Positions 11,901 to 22,817 of a stretch of DNA of 64,000 bases are shown piece by piece. The notes under the pieces were generated by a model that ran no database searches, had not been told where the DNA came from, and saw only the letters and a list, made by a program, of their open reading frames with translations. Location: positions 248,001-312,000 of the forward strand of contig JAZAYU010000205.1 of assembly GCA_038501625.1 (NCBI GenBank), given 5' to 3'. The DNA comes from Corbicula japonica (lineage: Eukaryota > Mollusca > Bivalvia > Venerida > Cyrenidae). The number at the start of each line of letters is the position of its first letter. Within the stretch, counting starts at the first letter, position 1. The position numbers and the translations under genes were made by a program.

Positions 11901-14900
11901 AGCTGAACAAACATGGTTGAGCTGGTCCCTGGATCTATACTTGATGCATATTATGTAGACTATATCAGAGAAAAAGATGTGACAGAATGAATTTTCAAAA
12001 AAGGGTGATAAAGAGCTCATCTATTTTCACATTTACTTAACAAATGTAAAGCCCTACAAGACATTTAAGCTTTGACTCTATAGTAATAGTTGTCATATCA
12101 TGTTCTAAAAATTATTATGAAGGAACAGTTGTAATTATTGTAGTACTGTTTCACTTTGGTAAAATACCCTAAACCTCCAAACCCTTGCATCAACAATTGA
12201 TCTGTAGCTCTGATATGCATATTTGTCACATACTATGAAAATATTGTTGTTTATTTTAAGCTGCACAAAATACGAAGCTGTATAACATATCACTTTTCAA
12301 AATAAATTGCAGGCAATAATTTGCAGTTATTCTCAAATCTAAGGGTCTGATACAGATAATGGATTTAATTTGCTATTAATATGCCTTTGTGTTGTTCATG
12401 AAAAAGGTTTAAACTGGGTTACAATGTAAGATTCTAACCCAGGTTTAAACATAAGACTTGGGATTGAAAATAAAAGTCCATGTTGTCATTAAACAGATCA
12501 TTTTTGAAAAACTAATACATTCTAGCATGAAACGGTATCTGATTTAAGTTCATTAACAGCAACTTAACTAATTTGCATAATTACTCCCTTTTAGGAATGT
12601 ATTCATTGTTTAGCATAATAATATTCCTCTAAACACACCCATCAAAGTATTTTCAACCAATCACTGCTCAGTTTTCATGTTATGCTAATATAGTAAAGTG
12701 CCTTGTGTTTTATGACCATGTTACATAATCTTATCAGTAAGACACAGGTCTTATCAGCTGGGGTCCTTTTGAAGATAAGAAGTTCACTTTGTAAGAGACT
12801 AAAGATGTGCTAATTGAGGGTAGCAGTGTTGTTTTAAGGAACTGACTTGGAATTAAATATACTATTTAATGTTCCAAAGGTTGTTTTAAGAAACAAGTTT
12901 ATTTGGTTCTGACAACTTCAGTAAGTGCTTTGAAATGATTTTTTAAGCCAGAGGAAAGTTGAAAACAAAAGAACATTTCTAATGATTCATAACTGATTTA
13001 AAAAAGGAGGTTTTATTCAGCAGAATTTTAAAGAAAAATATTATTTTAAATCTATTAATATAGTCTCATATATGTACAGACAAGGATAAGACATCACATA
13101 CACATCAAAATTAAATTTACACAGCCATTCTATATGTAAGAATTAAGAAAGACCTATTGAAAAATTACAGTGACTGAATTAAACATATTAATAACAAGGA
13201 TAATATCATGTCATACATGTAAGAGAAGTCGCCTGCTGGAAAGCTACTATCTTTTAAGAATAAACTAGAGAATTTTTCCATGATGCTTTTTTGTATAATG
13301 TTCTTACCCTGTGAACCCATATAGCAGAGCTGACAAACAAATAATCCTGGTATAAAAATCCTGCTTTAATTCAGCAAACAGAGAGAGAGAGAGAGAAAGA
13401 AAAAAAAAATTTATTAATTATGAAAGCCCCAGCCCTTAACTTAAGTAAGAATACACTATGGAAAAATCATATTTGTCCATATAGACTCAAATATATAAAC
13501 CCTAACAGAACACAAAAGGTCTGATCAAATTCTTTCTTATAGACAGGATTTTCAATGATATTGTTGAATTATAGTTAACAAACTTTTAAGAAGCTAAATA
13601 TAATGTAGCTATATTTAGCATCTATTTTTAAAGACTACTTTCACTTTTAGTCGCGCTGACCAAATTTATTTTAGTGAATTAAAATTTTATAATCCCAAAC
13701 TAATGCTGCAAATTTGTGCTTATAGTTCCAAATACATGTAATATTTCATACAAGAGCGGGTTAAATTGAAGCAATGCTGCTTTAAAGTCATTTTACCTTT
13801 TTGAAAACAAATATTTACCGTATTTTTATTCTCTATAGGTTTATCCAATGAGTCTCTGAAAATAAAATAAGCCCGAATTGTCCCTAGACAAAATTGTCCA
13901 ATCCGCGACAGGCTTTTCTAATTACTGTCGTCTGACCTAATCTAGTCCTAAAAACTGTGCTAGAAGTTCCAGCAATTCACATTTACCTCCCTTTTACTGT
14001 AGTGAATTGAAATTCTTTATAATTGATTTTCGGAAGACAGTTGCTCAGTTCTTGGAGTGAAGGATCATGTTAGTCATCAATCAAACTTAAAACAGCTAAA
14101 ATTAAGTAATCAAACACTATTCAAATGTTCTCATTGAATGAGAATACCATAATGAGAATATAATAATTGAAAGTAGATACAATGTACTATTTATTTTTGC
14201 TCAGTAAACTATATTTTTAAAACTTTTTGTTGCAAATAAAAGAAGTTTCTTGTAACACAAATTTCAGTTTGTTTGCCCATTAACTTGCTTCTGAATCCAT
14301 TAAATTAAATCTCATAAAGAAAATTGGACTACTCTTTTGTTGCCTGGAACATATACTACTACATGTATTACCATCCATAATAATGCTTCTTAAGAAGTTT
14401 GGGGTAGCATCTAGTCACTGCTTTTCAGTGTCTTTCCAGGACAAAATATATCAGACATAAAGAATATATGTACCGGTATATTACTTTCTAGGGACCTGGA
14501 TAGCTTGATGGTCACAGTATCTCGAAATAGAAATTGATCATATGGTCTAGTTAAACACTTTCCTCTCTATATATATGCATTTTTATGCTTGTGCGACCAG
14601 TGTAGATCCAGATTAGCCGGCACATCTGTGCCATCTGATCAGGATCTGCCCTGGTCTCATTTTGGTCAGAAATAACATATTAATCAAAAAGCAAAAAGTT
14701 CAGATCCTGATCAGACAGCACAGATGTGTTGGCTGATCTGGATCTAAACTGTTCCCCTCGAAGTTACAAATGATCAGTCATAAAAATATGTCCCGCAGTT
14801 TATGAAACATGCTTAACAATCCATCTTGTTTTTATTTTGACAGTTATGGAAAGAGGAGTTGTGGGTGGGGTGGGGTGGGGCAAAATGTGCTCAATTTCAG

Positions 14901-17900
14901 CTTTAATTTAGAAAGCTTTTCTGGAGAATATCTTTGTACATGTGAACGGAAAATTATAGGTGTTAATAATTGAAATATTTAGGGCAATTTGAAGACGCGA
15001 AGTGCACAGGAATCATCACTCAAAACTTTGTGTTTTTACAGAATTATGTCCCTAATATTTTTTTCTAAACTACTGTCAACAGTATATTTCTAAAACTGCA
15101 AAAGGAAACTTAATAATTCTTGAAATATTAATGAGCATTGAGAAGATGTGCATCGCATAAGAACCATTATTTGACCGTAAGCATATATAGAATTACATAT
15201 CATTAGAATTTTGTCCTTCGAAAGGTTTGAACATACAGTTGAACCTGTTATGACCGCCACCTGCATTCAGCAACCACCTAATCTTACTTGTTGTTCTTAT
15301 TTTGTCTCTCTTAAACAGCCACCAGTATTAAGCAGCCACTTTTTATTGCTACCCTTTCCGTGGATGCCCCATTTCTCCATATATATGCATTTTTATGCAT
15401 TTACGCCCAGTGTAGATCCAGATCAGCTGGCACATCTGTGCCGGCAGGTCTAATCAGGTTCTGCACTGGTCGCATTTTGGTCACAAATAACCTAACAAAT
15501 AAAAAAGCGAAAAAGTGCAGATTCTGATCAGTTGGCACGGATGTGCTGGCTGATCTGGATCTAGACTGTTTGCCCATGCAGCAAACAGTCTCCATTCAGA
15601 TCAGCCATCACAGCCATGCCATCTGATCAAGATCTACACTGTTTCTTTTTTACTTGTTTATTTTTTTACCAAAAAGCACACAGTTTGGATCCTGAGCATA
15701 AGGCATAAATGTGCTGGCTGCTGCAAACCTACACTGTTTGCACATGCGATATAACCCATATATATGGAGTAAAGGGTAAATTTTTAAGAGACTGACCAGA
15801 CTACAGTGATTTACTGTTCACTTACTTGATCTAGAATAATCATATAAATCTAGAAGCATTTAGTACAGAACTGACTCACTGATATGTGATAGTATAGATC
15901 CAGATCTGCAAGATGACAAGGATCAACACTGCTCTTGACCAGAAAATACAATATGAAAGTAGAGACTAGTTAAAGTTTGTATGCTGGTTGATCGCTGGTT
16001 GATCAAACTGCAGGGAAGCCCATCAAATTAAGATCCAGATCAGCCTGTATGTTCATGCAGTCTATGTAGGATTCACAATATTCCCTTCTTGATCAGATAT
16101 AACCTTAGCAGGCTGTCAAGCAGTCATAATTTTTCCTTTTTTCCCTACTTTTTTGTCTTGTTCCTACTTTTCCCTAAATTTTTACAAAAAACACACTCCT
16201 ACTATTCCTACTTTTTTGTCAATAATGGGCAACAAAGAAGATTGTTTTCAGTATAACTGCAGGAAAACTAAACCCAGGGAAAAGCTTTAGTGCTATTTAT
16301 GATGCATTCATCGAGATGAGGCCCCATAGTCCATACTGACTGCACACAGATATCTCTCTCAGTTGCCATAGGCAGTTTGACATGGGTGTTGGGGCCTAAA
16401 TTGGATGAAATGTACCATGATATGTATAGTATGAGTGAAGTCAAGACTCTGAATAGACTGTTATGTATTCCTACTTTTGGGGAAAAATTTCCTACTTTTT
16501 CCCTATTTTTGTGTCAAAATGGTTCCTATTAGTGATGAGAATCAAACGGCTGAAGAAGAATGGATTAATCGGTCAGATTCTGATATCTGTTCGATCTGAT
16601 TAATCGAGTAGAATCGGAATCAAACATCTAAATAGACTTTTATAGTTTACAACTATGGGAGAGACAGCAAACCTTTCTCAATACTTCTCATATTTCTGCT
16701 TTTATTGTTTTGATGAAAAATTTAATGGCACACCTGCTTTTTGATTTTTTTTAGTATTTTCTTACCATGGATAACAAAAAAGTAAAGCATGACACTTCAT
16801 TTTTTAGTTAATAACAATTCTCATATCCAGTCACAAAATCTAAAATAATAAAAAAAAATCTTCACATGATCTTCAATTATCAATTACTAAGTTTAATAAT
16901 TGATTATGGGTTTGCTGTTCTTTAAGCGGCTCACCATGGAGATGACTGTATAAACAGCGTTGAATATATGGCATAGATCAGTGTTATTTTGGTTTTAAAT
17001 CATGTTTCATGGTTAATGCTACATATGGTGCAATAGAAAATCTCCCATTGAATTTGATTTTCATGCAAAATTAGGGAACTAATTCACAGTCTTTACTTAA
17101 GGGCATTACCAATTGTAACTTGTTACATGTGTTACCTATGGGAACAAAAATTCAAAGCAATTTGACTTTTATTCTATGTTGACTATTTTCAGTTTATGCC
17201 CCTTTTATTACCTGAAGTATATAAAGGCTGTTACCTTTTGTTACTTGTGTTACCTATGGGAACAGAAATGACCAGTCATTTGACTTTTATTCTAAATTGA
17301 CAGTTTTTAGTTTGTGCCCCTCTTATTACTTAAAGTACCGGTATATAAGGATGTTACCTTTTGTTAATTGTGTAACCTATGGGCACAGAAATGACATGCA
17401 ATTTAACTTTTTTTCTAAACTGACTGTTTTTAGTTTGTGCCTATCTTGTTACTTGAAGTATATAAGGCTGTTACCTTTTGTTACTTGTGTTACCTAGAGG
17501 CACAGAAATGACAAGCAATTTAACTTTTATTTTAAATTGACTGTTTTTAGTTTTTGCCCCTCTTGTTACTTGAAATATATAAGGCTGTTACCTTTTGTTA
17601 CTTGTGTTACCTATGGTCACAGAAATCACCAGCAATTTGACTTTTATTCTAAACTGACTGTTTTAAAGTTTGTGCCCATTTTGTTACTTGAAGAATATAA
17701 GGCTGTTACCTTTTGTTACCCAGTAACGAGAAAACATCAATTCAAATTTTCTACAAAAAATAAGAAGTTATACTTAAGATGGGGACGGGTTACCTCTGGT
17801 TACCTGCTGGTTACCAAAGAAATAGAAGGGTTACCCAGTAACCAGAAAACATCAATGCAAATTTTCTACAAAAAATAAGAAGTTATACTTAATATGGGGA

Positions 17901-20900
17901 CAGGTTACCTCTGGTTACCTGCTGGTTACCAAAGAAATAGAAGGGTTACCCAGTAACTAGAAAACATCAATTCAAATTTTCTACAAAAATAAGAAGTTAT
18001 ACTTAAGATGGGGACAGGTTACCTCTGGTTACCTGCTGGTTACCAAAGAAATAGAAGGGTTACCCAGTAACCAGAAAACATCAATGCAAATTTTCTACAA
18101 AAAATAAGAAGTTATACTTAATATGGGGACAGGTTACCTCTGGTTACCTGCTGGTTACCAAAGAAATAGAAGGGTTACCTAGTAACCAGAAAACATCAGT
18201 GCAAATTTTCTATAAAAAATAATAAGTTATACTTAATATGGGGACAGGTTACCTCGGGTTACCTGCTGGTTACCAAAGAAATAGAAGGGTTACCCAGTAA
18301 CCAGAAAACATCAATGCAAATTTCCTACAAAAAATAAGAAGTTATACTTAATATGGGGACGGGTTACCTCTGGTTACCTGCTGGTTACCAAAGAAATAGA
18401 AGGGTTACCCAGTAACCAGAAAACATCAATGCAAATTTTCTACAATAAATAAGAAGTTCTAGTAAAGATTGGGTCAGGTTACCTCGGGTTACCTGCTGGT
18501 TACCAAAGAAATAGAAGGGTTACCCAGTAACCAGAAAACATCAATGCAAATTTTCTACAAAAAAATAATAAGTTATACTTAATATGGGGACAGGTTACCT
18601 GTGGTTACCTGCTGGTTACCAAAGAAATAGAAGGGTTACCCAGTAACCAGAAAACATCAGTGCAAATTTTCTATAAAAAATAATGTTATACTTAATATGG
18701 GGACAGGTTCCCTCTAGTTACCTGCTGGTTATCAAAGAAAAAGAAGGGTTACCCAGTAACCAGAAAACATCAATGCAAATTTTCTACAAAAAATAAGAAG
18801 TTATTCTTAATATGGGGACAGGTTACCTCTGGTTACCTGCTGGTTACCAAAGAAATAGAAGGGTTACCCAGTAACCAGAAAACATCAGTGCAAATTTTCT
18901 ATAAAAAATAATAAGTTATACTTAATATGGGGACAGGTTACCTCTGGTTACCTGCTGGTTACCAAAGAAATAGAAGGGTTACCCAGTAACCAGAAAACAT
19001 CAGTGCAAATTTTCTATAAAAAATAATGTTATACTTAATATGGGGACAGGTTCCCTCTGGTTACCTGCTGGTTACCAAAGAAAAAGAAGGGTTACCCAGT
19101 AACCAGAAAACATCAATGCAAATTTTCTACAAAAAATAAGAAGTTATTCTTAATATGGGGACAGGTTACCTCTGGTTACCTGCTGGTTACCAAAGAAATA
19201 GAAGGGTTACCCAGTAACCAGAAAACATCAGTGCAAATTTTCTATAAAAAATAATAAATTATACTTAATATGGGGACAGGTTACCTCTGGTTACCTGCTG
19301 GTTACCAAAGAAATAGAAGGGTTACCCAGTAACCAGAAAACATCAATGCAAATTTCCTACAAAAAATAAGAAGTTATACTTAATATGGGGACGGGTTACC
19401 TCTGGTTACCTGCTGGTTACCAAAGAAATAGAAGGGTTACCCAGTAACCAGAAAACATCAATGCAAATTTTCTACAATAAATAAGAAGTTCTAGTAAAGA
19501 TTGGGTCAGGTTACCTCGGGTTACCTGCTGGTTACCAAAGAAATACAAGGGTTACCCAGTTACCAGAAAACATCAATGCAAATTTCCTACAATAAATAAG
19601 AAGTTATACTTAAGATGGGGACAGGTTACCTCTGGTTACTTGCTGGTTACCAAAGAAATAGAAGGGTTACCCAGTAACCAGTAAAACATCAATGTGGAGT
19701 CTTTCACAGGTGCTTGGAAGACGGACCCCGTATCTCCAAACAGGCCGCCCCCCCCCCCCCCCAACAAAAAAAAGAGTCTACACGGGGTCTATACTACATA
19801 AACTCATCTTTTTTGTTTTGTTATGATAGATCGGGATCGATATCAGTCTATCAACACCAAATTTAGTATCAAATACCAAGTTCTCTGAAAATTCGTTTTC
19901 CGACTATATAAGCCAGTGAAGGTATCTAACCAAACCTCGATTCCGCCATTGACGTCAAGCCCAAATGTAAACAAAGATTTTTAAAATCGGCACATCTCAA
20001 CAAATATTGCACTAACCTTAATAAATATGGTATCCTTGGAAAACTTATCTATTCCTCTGTTGAATTCCGTCGAGCATCGGCTAGGAAATTCAGAACATAA
20101 CATCCATTTTTTCATTTTTCCGATGCACCTGTGAAAATTATCGACTCGGGACAGAGTTTGGTTACAATGCAGATATAGTGAGTGAATTTTGATTGGACGA
20201 GCGATAATTTAAGGAGCTATTTTTAGCTGGAAAATTACCGCGTGTATTTGAAAATTTAATCGAATTGTTCAGTGACGGTTGATGAAGCTGCTCAACGTTT
20301 GAAACTCCGCGGCTAAAAATAGCTCCTTAAATTATCGCTCGTCCAATCAAAATTCACTCACTATATCTGCATTGTAACCAAACTCTGTCCCGAGTCGATA
20401 ATTTTCACAGGTGCATCGGAAAAATGAGAAAATGGATGTTATGTTCTGAATTTCCTAGCCGATGCTCGACGGAATTCAACAGAGGAATAGATAAGTTTTC
20501 CAAGGATACCATATTTATTAAGGTTAGTGCAATATTTGTTGAGATGTGCCGATTTTAAAAATCTTTGTTTACATTTGGGCTTGACGTCAATGGCGGAATC
20601 GAGGTTTGGTTAGATACCTTCACTGGCTTATATAGTCGGAAAACGAATTTTCAGAGAACTTGGTATTTGATACTAAATTTGGTGTTGATAGACTGATATC
20701 GATCCCGATCTATCATAACAAAACAAAAAAGATGAGTTTATGTAGTATAGACCCCGTGTAGACTCTTTTTTTTGTTGGGGGGGGGGGGGGGGCGGCCTGT
20801 TTGGAGATACGGGGTCCGTCTTCCAAGCACCTGTGGAGTCTTTAAGATGACACATAACATGCATAATGGTAAAGTGTACATGGCAAAGGCTGATATTACA

Positions 20901-22478
20901 AGTCGGTTACCAAAGACATAGAAGAAGTAACCCCAGTTACCAAAGACATATAGTGGTTACAAATACGCTATTTTGTGCAGAGGTGCACCTTTTGTGCCAT
21001 ATCTAACTCAACCCACAGAGGTGAGCAGCCTGTGATTGTTAGCAAACAGCTGTATGACTCGGCCATGGAGGTCCCTTACCCAGATAATGGTTAATCCCCT
21101 CTGATTTTTATATTTTCCAGGATGGTTGCTTGCAGTACAGATCATGATGACCTTGGCACTTATTCTGACCTTGGTGACAGCCGTGCTTTGCGTCCTTGGC
21201 ATTCTGAACTTCTGTCCACCACACCGTGCATCTGTTGCACAACTCACAAACTCCATACTGATGTTTTCATCAGGTAATAGTTTCCTGGTTGCATTTAGGT
21301 TTTTATACAACAAACTTTATTTTAAATTAATATTGTGTGTGAAATAGAACAGATTTTATATAGATTGTTCCGTATTTGCTGGTACAGTACTGAAAATTAT
21401 GAAATTGACAATTTTTCCGATTCCGATCCGGTCCGCTTCCGATCCTAATGCCATCTATAACCGATCCGATTCCATTCCCATTGCGGTCCAATTCCAATTC
21501 GATTGCACTCCAATTTTTTCACTCCGGTTCATGCGCTCCAAACGATCTTTACGCTCAAACCGATTCTTCTGATTCCGATTTTTTCGCTCCCGATTTTCAT
21601 TGGTCATTAACTATAACGCAAGACATTGCACTCCAAACGATCTTTACGCTCAAACCGATTCTTCCGATTCCTATACATAACTGAAAAACTGCAAAAAGAA
21701 GCGATCCGATCCGATCCGGTCAAAACGCTCCGGTCTTTTCACTCCAAGCGATCCAAACGCTCAAAGCGATTCCGATCCAGTCAAAACGCTCCGGTCTTTT
21801 CACTCCAAGCGATCCAAACGTTCAAAGCGATTCCGATCCGGTCAAAATGCTCCGGTCTTTTCACTCCAAGCGATCCAATCGCTCAAAGCGATTCGCTTCG
21901 ATTCCATTCCGTTTCCAATTCGATTGTGCTTCCATTGCGCTCCTAACGGGATCGGTTTGCGGTCCGCTTCCGATCCGCTTCCGATCCGATTGTCAATTTC
22001 ATGATTTTCAGTACTGTAAATAGGGCTTGCATGAAAAACTTTTGCGGGCATTTAGCCAACTTTGTCAATTTGCTTATAAATAAAAAATGTAGATAAATTA
22101 AACCACTGTCTATTTGCCCAAAACTGCAGGGCAGTATAACCATATGTCAATATTTTCATAAATTTTCTATTACTTTTACCAATGATTTGTCATAACATAA
22201 TTTTAGAGTTTCTGCTTTTTTTTTCAGCAATTTTTATCTCGCTGTCCGTCATCATCTTCGGTATCAAGTCTGATGTAGATCGCACATGGCTGATTCGCCC
22301 TGATCAGAACTTCCTGTCGTGGTCATTCGGTCTTGCCGTCGTTGCAGGATTCCTGGCCATTTTCTCTGGCATGTGTCTTTTAATAGACAGCCTACGCCTC
22401 TCACAGATCCGAAGGAAGGAGAAAGCGCCACCTGCATATGCTGGATACAAAATGGCGACCGCACCTCCTCAATATTGA
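5936..22478 (+). CDS. Claudin/PMP22-like tetraspan membrane protein (gene 2, three exons)
   Basis: Exons are 5936-6191, 21121-21273 and 22228-22478, all GT-AG, both introns phase 1 as in gene 1. The joined frame is 660 nt, 219 aa. TM1 is at about residues 8-27. Loop 1 has G45-L-W47, C50 and C68, the same 17-residue gap between the cysteines as in gene 1. TM2 is at about residues 87-108, TM3 begins in exon 2 and continues in exon 3, and TM4 is near SWSFGLAVVAGFLAIFSGM. The short tail is basic then Pro/Tyr-rich and ends in PPQY; it carries the PPAY motif, which resembles a PPxY WW-domain ligand. Both genes share the element N-(Y/F)-L-S-W-S-F-G before TM4, which supports a tandem-inverted duplication origin. 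Intron 1 is 14,929 bp because of one very large insertion; intron 2 carries a Tc1-like element. Confidence 0.88.
6377..6547 (+). repeat. Two-copy 86-bp tandem repeat
   Basis: GAAACTTCTTT(C/T)CACTCTTGG recurs 86 bp apart, followed by matching AAGAGTAAAACTA and TGGCAT blocks. It lies in intron 1 of claudin-like gene 2, outside the large element. Confidence 0.75.
7030..8335 (+). repeat. 115-bp satellite array, left copy
   Basis: About 11 units; the landmark GATGTTTTCTGGTTACTGGG starts at 7147, 7262, 7377 and 7492, an exact period of 115. Each unit contains several GGTTACC/GGTAACC words, which also occur in the adjacent terminal inverted repeat. The array is the reverse complement of the one at 17.7-19.7 kb. 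Confidence 0.9.
8588..9998. mobile_element. Pearl-like repeat element with 145-bp tandem core
   Basis: Begins with ATGCCCCCCTTCGAAGAAGC, then a GTCGGTCGGTAT microsatellite, then a tandem core with a period of 145 bp (TGTCCGATCAATAACTAGAC at 8701, 8846, 8991, 9136 and 9282). It ends near 9960-9998 in a GGGGGGGCAT tract complementary to the start. The layout (unique flank, 1-6 tandem core units, unique flank) is that of the pearl elements described from oysters, now regarded as Helitron-related; family identity here is by layout only. The core units are almost identical. Confidence 0.6.
8695..9455 (+). repeat. 145-bp tandem core (about 5.2 copies)
   Basis: Units differ by only a few substitutions until the last one. 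Each contains AGGTCAAAGGTCAAGGTCAC, that is several AGGTCA half-sites in direct orientation, the core recognised by many nuclear receptors. Whether that matters is untested. Confidence 0.9.
10535..11735 (+). repeat. 1,201-bp tandem duplication, copy 1
   Basis: The segment starting TATATTTTCACTTTTCCAGT is followed directly by a second copy at 11736. By eye I find only a few substitutions (for example TGCCTATT versus TGCATATT, and TACTGATAA versus TACAGATAA). No coding potential is visible. A diverged MITE with GATCAGGATCTACACC lies in its first 200 bp. Confidence 0.93.
11736..12936 (+). repeat. 1,201-bp tandem duplication, copy 2
   Basis: Near-identical direct copy of 10535-11735, so either very recent or homogenised; an assembly artefact cannot be excluded from sequence alone. 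Confidence 0.93.
14555..16100. mobile_element. Cluster of family-A MITE copies and fragments
   Basis: At least three copies: about 14,555-14,770 (CTTTCCTCTCTATATATATG to CTGTTCCCC), about 15,365-15,777 (compound, ending TATATGGAGTAAAGGGTAAA) and about 15,880-16,090 (fragment). All carry GTGTAGATCCAGAT and GATCTGGATCTA-type words in inverted arrangement. Inside the 14.2-kb element. Confidence 0.55.
17100..17710 (+). repeat. About 117-bp tandem array, roughly five units
   Basis: GGCTGTTACCTTTTGTTACT and variants recur at about 17227, 17349, 17466, 17582 and 17700. It abuts the 115-bp array and shares the GTTACC word, so the two may be related. The open frames here (17297-17878) are by-products of the periodicity. 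Confidence 0.8.
17710..19695 (-). repeat. 115-bp satellite array, right copy (inverted)
   Basis: About 17 units of the same 115-bp monomer as 7030-8335, in reverse complement (GAAAACATCAATGCAAATTT; period 115 between 17730 and 17845). Higher-order similarity is visible: a run of several units near 18.55-18.9 kb recurs at about 18.95-19.2 kb, with shared small deletions, indicating multi-unit duplication. Confidence 0.9.
19705..20835. mobile_element. 1,131-bp foldback element with 8-bp target duplication (hAT-like)
   Basis: Almost the whole element is two inverted arms of about 520 bp around a loop near 20,240-20,310. Ends are CACAGGTGCTTGGAAG and its complement, flanked by the exact 8-bp repeat GAGTCTTT (19697-19704, 20836-20843). 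Eight-bp duplications fit the hAT superfamily. Each arm has a long C or G run (about 19,745 and 20,780). Inserted at the inner side of the right end of the 14.2-kb element. Confidence 0.82.
21385..22016. mobile_element. 632-bp Tc1/mariner-like non-autonomous element
   Basis: Flanked by TA (21383-21384 and 22017-22018) with terminal inverted repeats of about 27 bp starting CAGTACTGAAAAT and containing GAAATTGACAA. It lies in intron 2 of claudin-like gene 2. The interior is built from GATCCG words and has a 61-bp tandem array. No transposase frame. Confidence 0.7.
21700..21900 (+). repeat. 61-bp tandem array inside the Tc1-like element
   Basis: About three units; CAAAACGCTCCGGTCTTTTC starts at 21721 and 21782, with a variant at 21843. 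Confidence 0.85.
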
Positions 22479-22675
22479 GATGCGATTTCCGAGTGACTGT
22501 CTTAAAACAGGGGGAATCAATACCTATCTACTTGTAAATAGTTACATAATTATACAAATATGTGCATTCCACATAAAAAAGGATCGATTGTTAATTAATT
22601 GTCGCCTGCATGTGCTGGATACAAAATGCCGACAGTACTGCCTCAATAAAGAGATGCGATTTGAAATCATTTCCA
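22432..22675 (+). repeat. Duplication of the terminal coding segment within the 3' UTR of claudin-like gene 2
   Basis: The segment covering the last codons and stop (about 22432-22500, containing ATGCTGGATACAAAATGGCG) recurs at about 22607-22675 in diverged form (GTGCTGGATACAAAATGCCG), including the CCTCAATA and GAGATGCGATTT blocks and the following AAA/GGG stretch. The second copy lies after the stop codon, so it is UTR sequence. The period is about 173 bp. Confidence 0.75.
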
Positions 22676-22811
22676 AATGAATTTCCTAAAACGGGCCATT
22701 TATATATAGCTATTTGTAAAAGGTTGTGTAATTTTACCAATAGTGCATTCCACAGAAAGTGTTATGACTCGACAGTAACAGCTTGTAAAAAAAAATCTTG
22801 TAAAAATTGTA

Positions 22812-22817
22812 AATAAA
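22812..22817 (+). terminator. Candidate polyadenylation signal AATAAA of claudin-like gene 2
   Basis: Canonical AATAAA, 334 nt after the stop codon of the plus-strand gene. Other AATAAA hexamers occur further on (for example near 22960), so the true site is not certain. Confidence 0.4.

Larger units (their letters stand above)
6797..21005. mobile_element. Putative 14.2-kb terminal-inverted-repeat element in intron 1 of claudin-like gene 2
   Basis: The same 10 bp, ACTCAACCCA, flank it at 6787-6796 and 21006-21015. The left end (TATATGGCCAAGAAAGTGCA) and the reverse complement of the right end (TAGATATGGCACAAAAGGTG) are related and continue for about 100 bp, including a shared run from CTCTGCACAAAATAGCG to ATGTCTTTGGTAAC. 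Immediately inside lie 115-bp arrays in opposite orientation. A 10-bp duplication with long TIRs is typical of Mutator-like (MULE) elements, but no transposase reading frame is visible, so it would be non-autonomous. The interior holds nested elements and a 1.2-kb tandem duplication. The host intron before insertion would have been about 0.7 kb. Confidence 0.7.

Noticed and set aside
17297..17878. Two open frames of 66 and 113 codons in the tandem arrays at 17.3-17.9 kb
   Set aside because: Both frames repeat with the 117/115-bp periods and have no codon bias or domain; they are by-products of the arrays.
21008..21313. 101-codon minus-strand frame over claudin exon 2
   Set aside because: Antisense shadow of a well-supported coding exon.
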